Source: Eubacterium sp. (lineage in GTDB: Bacteria > Bacillota > Clostridia > Lachnospirales > Lachnospiraceae). Taken from it: a stretch of 64,000 bases of DNA. Position numbers and translations under genes: made by a program. The stretch is from NCBI GenBank assembly GCA_017514785.1, contig JAFWIO010000035.1:1-64000 (forward strand). The letters are read 5' to 3'. The notes under the pieces were generated by a model. The model saw only the letters and a list, made by a program, of their open reading frames with translations. It had not been told where the DNA came from and did no database searches. This document shows positions 63,601 to 64,000 of this stretch, one piece after another. Position 1 is the stretch's first letter. Every line of letters begins with the position of its first letter.

Positions 63601-64000
63601 TTAAAATATCAGTAACACGAACTAAGTGTTGGTTTTGATCGTTAAGCTTTTTGATAGCTTCATTTTTTCTTCTCTTAAACTTAACAATACCAGCAGCCTC
63701 GTCAAAAAGTTCACGTCTATCTTCTGGCTTACTACTTAAGATCTTATCAATTTGTCCCTGTCCAATGATTGAGTAACCTTCTTTACCAATACCTGTATCA
63801 TAGAACATTTCGTGTACATCACGAAGACGAACTTGAGTTCCATTAATCATGTACTCACTTTCGCCAGATCTAAATAGACGACGAGAAACTGTTACCTCGT
63901 TATAGTCTACGTTTAATTTGTGGTCTGAGTTATCGAATGTAATTGACACGAATGCGTAACCCATAGGTTTTCTGTTTTCTGTACCAGAAAAGATAACATC
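60608..64000 (-). CDS. smc: chromosome segregation protein SMC, 5' end outside window
   Basis: 1130 residues are visible, and the frame stays open to the window edge. The first 12 codons before the internal Met at 63964 read DVIFSGTENRKP, a canonical SMC stretch, so perhaps 60 residues with Walker A are missing. QGQIDKILSSKPEDRR is present. Two long coiled coils flank the hinge (about visible residues 455-605, GIVGVVADIIKVD to GGSIAGGTF). LSGGEKAL near 1028 and Walker B CLLDEIEAALD near 1055 complete the head. SMC with ScpAB compacts and separates chromosomes. The smc-ftsY order is conserved. Confidence 0.97.
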   Translation of the reverse strand, partial: DVIFSGTENRKPMGYAFVSITFDNSDHKLNVDYNEVTVSRRLFRSGESEYMINGTQVRLRDVHEMFYDTGIGKEGYSIIGQGQIDKILSSKPEDRRELFDEAAGIVKFKRRKNEAIKKLNDQNQHLVRVTDILTELERQVGPLEKQCEKAKRYLELKDDLKTNDVNMFLIEMDEIKTKTSDINEKLDIASNDMNNANEEFEQIKTDYKKLEELLEELNETIETKQFTLNETTLNIEKLEGQINVIKEQINSAKSNESFINSRIDSVKGEIDSRNKELADREKEKSENEILLNQAIEKQTKENEVISKLTWDIKALESEIERDKEEIIEILSTKSSIESKIERFDAMLEQINIRKSQINQKLVDFESKKSSKENVINQLTQDLEDINKEIESFKETLDDYSNQLADLKVKKQNLSKKLENNQQAYTKSISNLEALKNITERYEGYGNSVKKVMELKDTKQGIVGVVADIIKVDKKFETAIETALGGNVQNVVTDSETTAKETIEYLKKNKLGRATFLPLSSMSGKTNFNTPDALQETGVLGLASDLVNVDSKYEGVSKYLLGRVMVVDTVDHAISIARKYKYKVRMVTLEGEYLNVGGSIAGGTFKNASNLLGRRREIEELEAKIKELSEEKIQLDKDIIKNNSEISVLNEELAKVNKGLQEQTILKNTCEINLKTANEEKENLVLEFADVNKENEEIANEINDINKNSSELKSSLSGQSDKSSELEKGVNEKNEKLESMRKELDEKNTAIEEVNIEIANIKTKHQFISEKIDVSVNAIESLTQELQGIEANSKENIDEISARNEAIENCQKEIETSKESIVQLEKDIEEAKAKKEQQNKEHKEFFEKREQLSEKITDLDKEIYRLTSQKESLEEKTANKEAYMWEEYELTYRNALELKPEEPLAKADIKNAISEIRREMRSLGDVNINAIDEYKEVNERYTFMKAQHDDLMEAKENLLKIIDELEVGMRKQFKEKFAEIKVEFDNVFKELFGGGKGTIELTEADDILDAGIDIISQPPGKKLQNMMQLSGGEKALTAISLMFAIQNLKPSPFCLLDEIEAALDGTNVIRFADYLHKLTENTQFIVITHRRGTMNSADRLYGITMQEKGISTLVSVDLLESTLEENPLDNK

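Noticed and set aside
1..64000. tRNA, rRNA, CRISPR arrays, insertion sequences, replication origin
   Set aside because: No cloverleaf ends, rRNA stretches, regularly spaced repeats, transposase genes or DnaA-box clusters were seen on reading through; a tRNAscan-SE and Infernal run would be decisive.

Overview
This is an AT-rich, gene-dense chromosomal segment from a low-GC Gram-positive bacterium of class Clostridia, most like Lachnospiraceae. The evidence is AGGAGG-type ribosome binding sites with some TTG starts, the gene strings smc-ftsY-(yfhO)-ylxM-ffh-rpsP-khpA-rimM-trmD-rplS-ylqF-rnhB-yraN-DUF512-der-plsY-gpsA and mutS-mutL-miaA, LexA boxes of Gram-positive type, and SepF, YlmE and MreBCD. 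I see no rRNA, tRNA, CRISPR, insertion sequence or prophage. It is core genome, not an accessory island.

Layout. Bases 1-4844 read rightward: the 3' end of obgE, a nadD-yqeK fusion, rsfS, a COG0523 metallochaperone GTPase with a very His-rich insert, then a membrane protein behind its own terminator and promoter. From 4904 to the end nearly everything reads leftward. The exception is a small LysM membrane protein (yneA-like) at 5724-6038, divergent from lexA across an intergenic region with three LexA-box-like palindromes. Next come an Xer-type recombinase with ttcA, then aroB-lspA-rluD, and sepF-ylmE with an HlyD-like membrane protein. A small P-loop protein precedes the cell-shape operon radC-mreB-mreC-mreD-mrdA-rodA. 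The mismatch-repair/tRNA-modification operon follows (unknown gene, 5-FCL, miaB, mutS, mutL, miaA, COG4100 PLP enzyme), then two flavoproteins. After these lie phoH-ybeY-DUF3048-flippase, rpsU, a secreted basic protein, ybjQ, tyrS-alaS, a lipid/GTPase block (der-plsY-gpsA-cls), and the translation/SRP superoperon that ends in a 5'-truncated smc.

How the genes work together. Most products serve translation (ribosomal proteins S16, S21, L19; RsfS, ObgE, Der, YlqF, YbeY, RimM, TrmD, MiaA, MiaB, TtcA, RluD, AlaRS, TyrRS), protein targeting (Ffh, YlxM, FtsY, LspA), envelope growth and division (MreBCD, PBP2, RodA, SepF, flippase, PlsY, GpsA, Cls, YfhO) and genome integrity (LexA, MutS, MutL, RadC, RNase HII, SMC, Xer).

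No wholly new multi-gene system is evident. The most notable items are: (1) bL19 with a roughly 95-residue Glu-rich N-terminal extension and no other plausible start; (2) a 46-aa Gly/Asp-rich peptide gene between trmD and rplS; (3) a DUF3048 gene broken by one missing base in an A run; (4) a 49-bp stretch where the yfhO stop codon, its terminator and the ylxM-ffh promoter share bases; (5) the triple-box SOS control region; (6) a roughly 250-residue insert in PBP2; (7) an uncharacterised P-loop protein in the cell-shape/division neighbourhood. Regulatory sites were read by eye; no alignment or database search was run.
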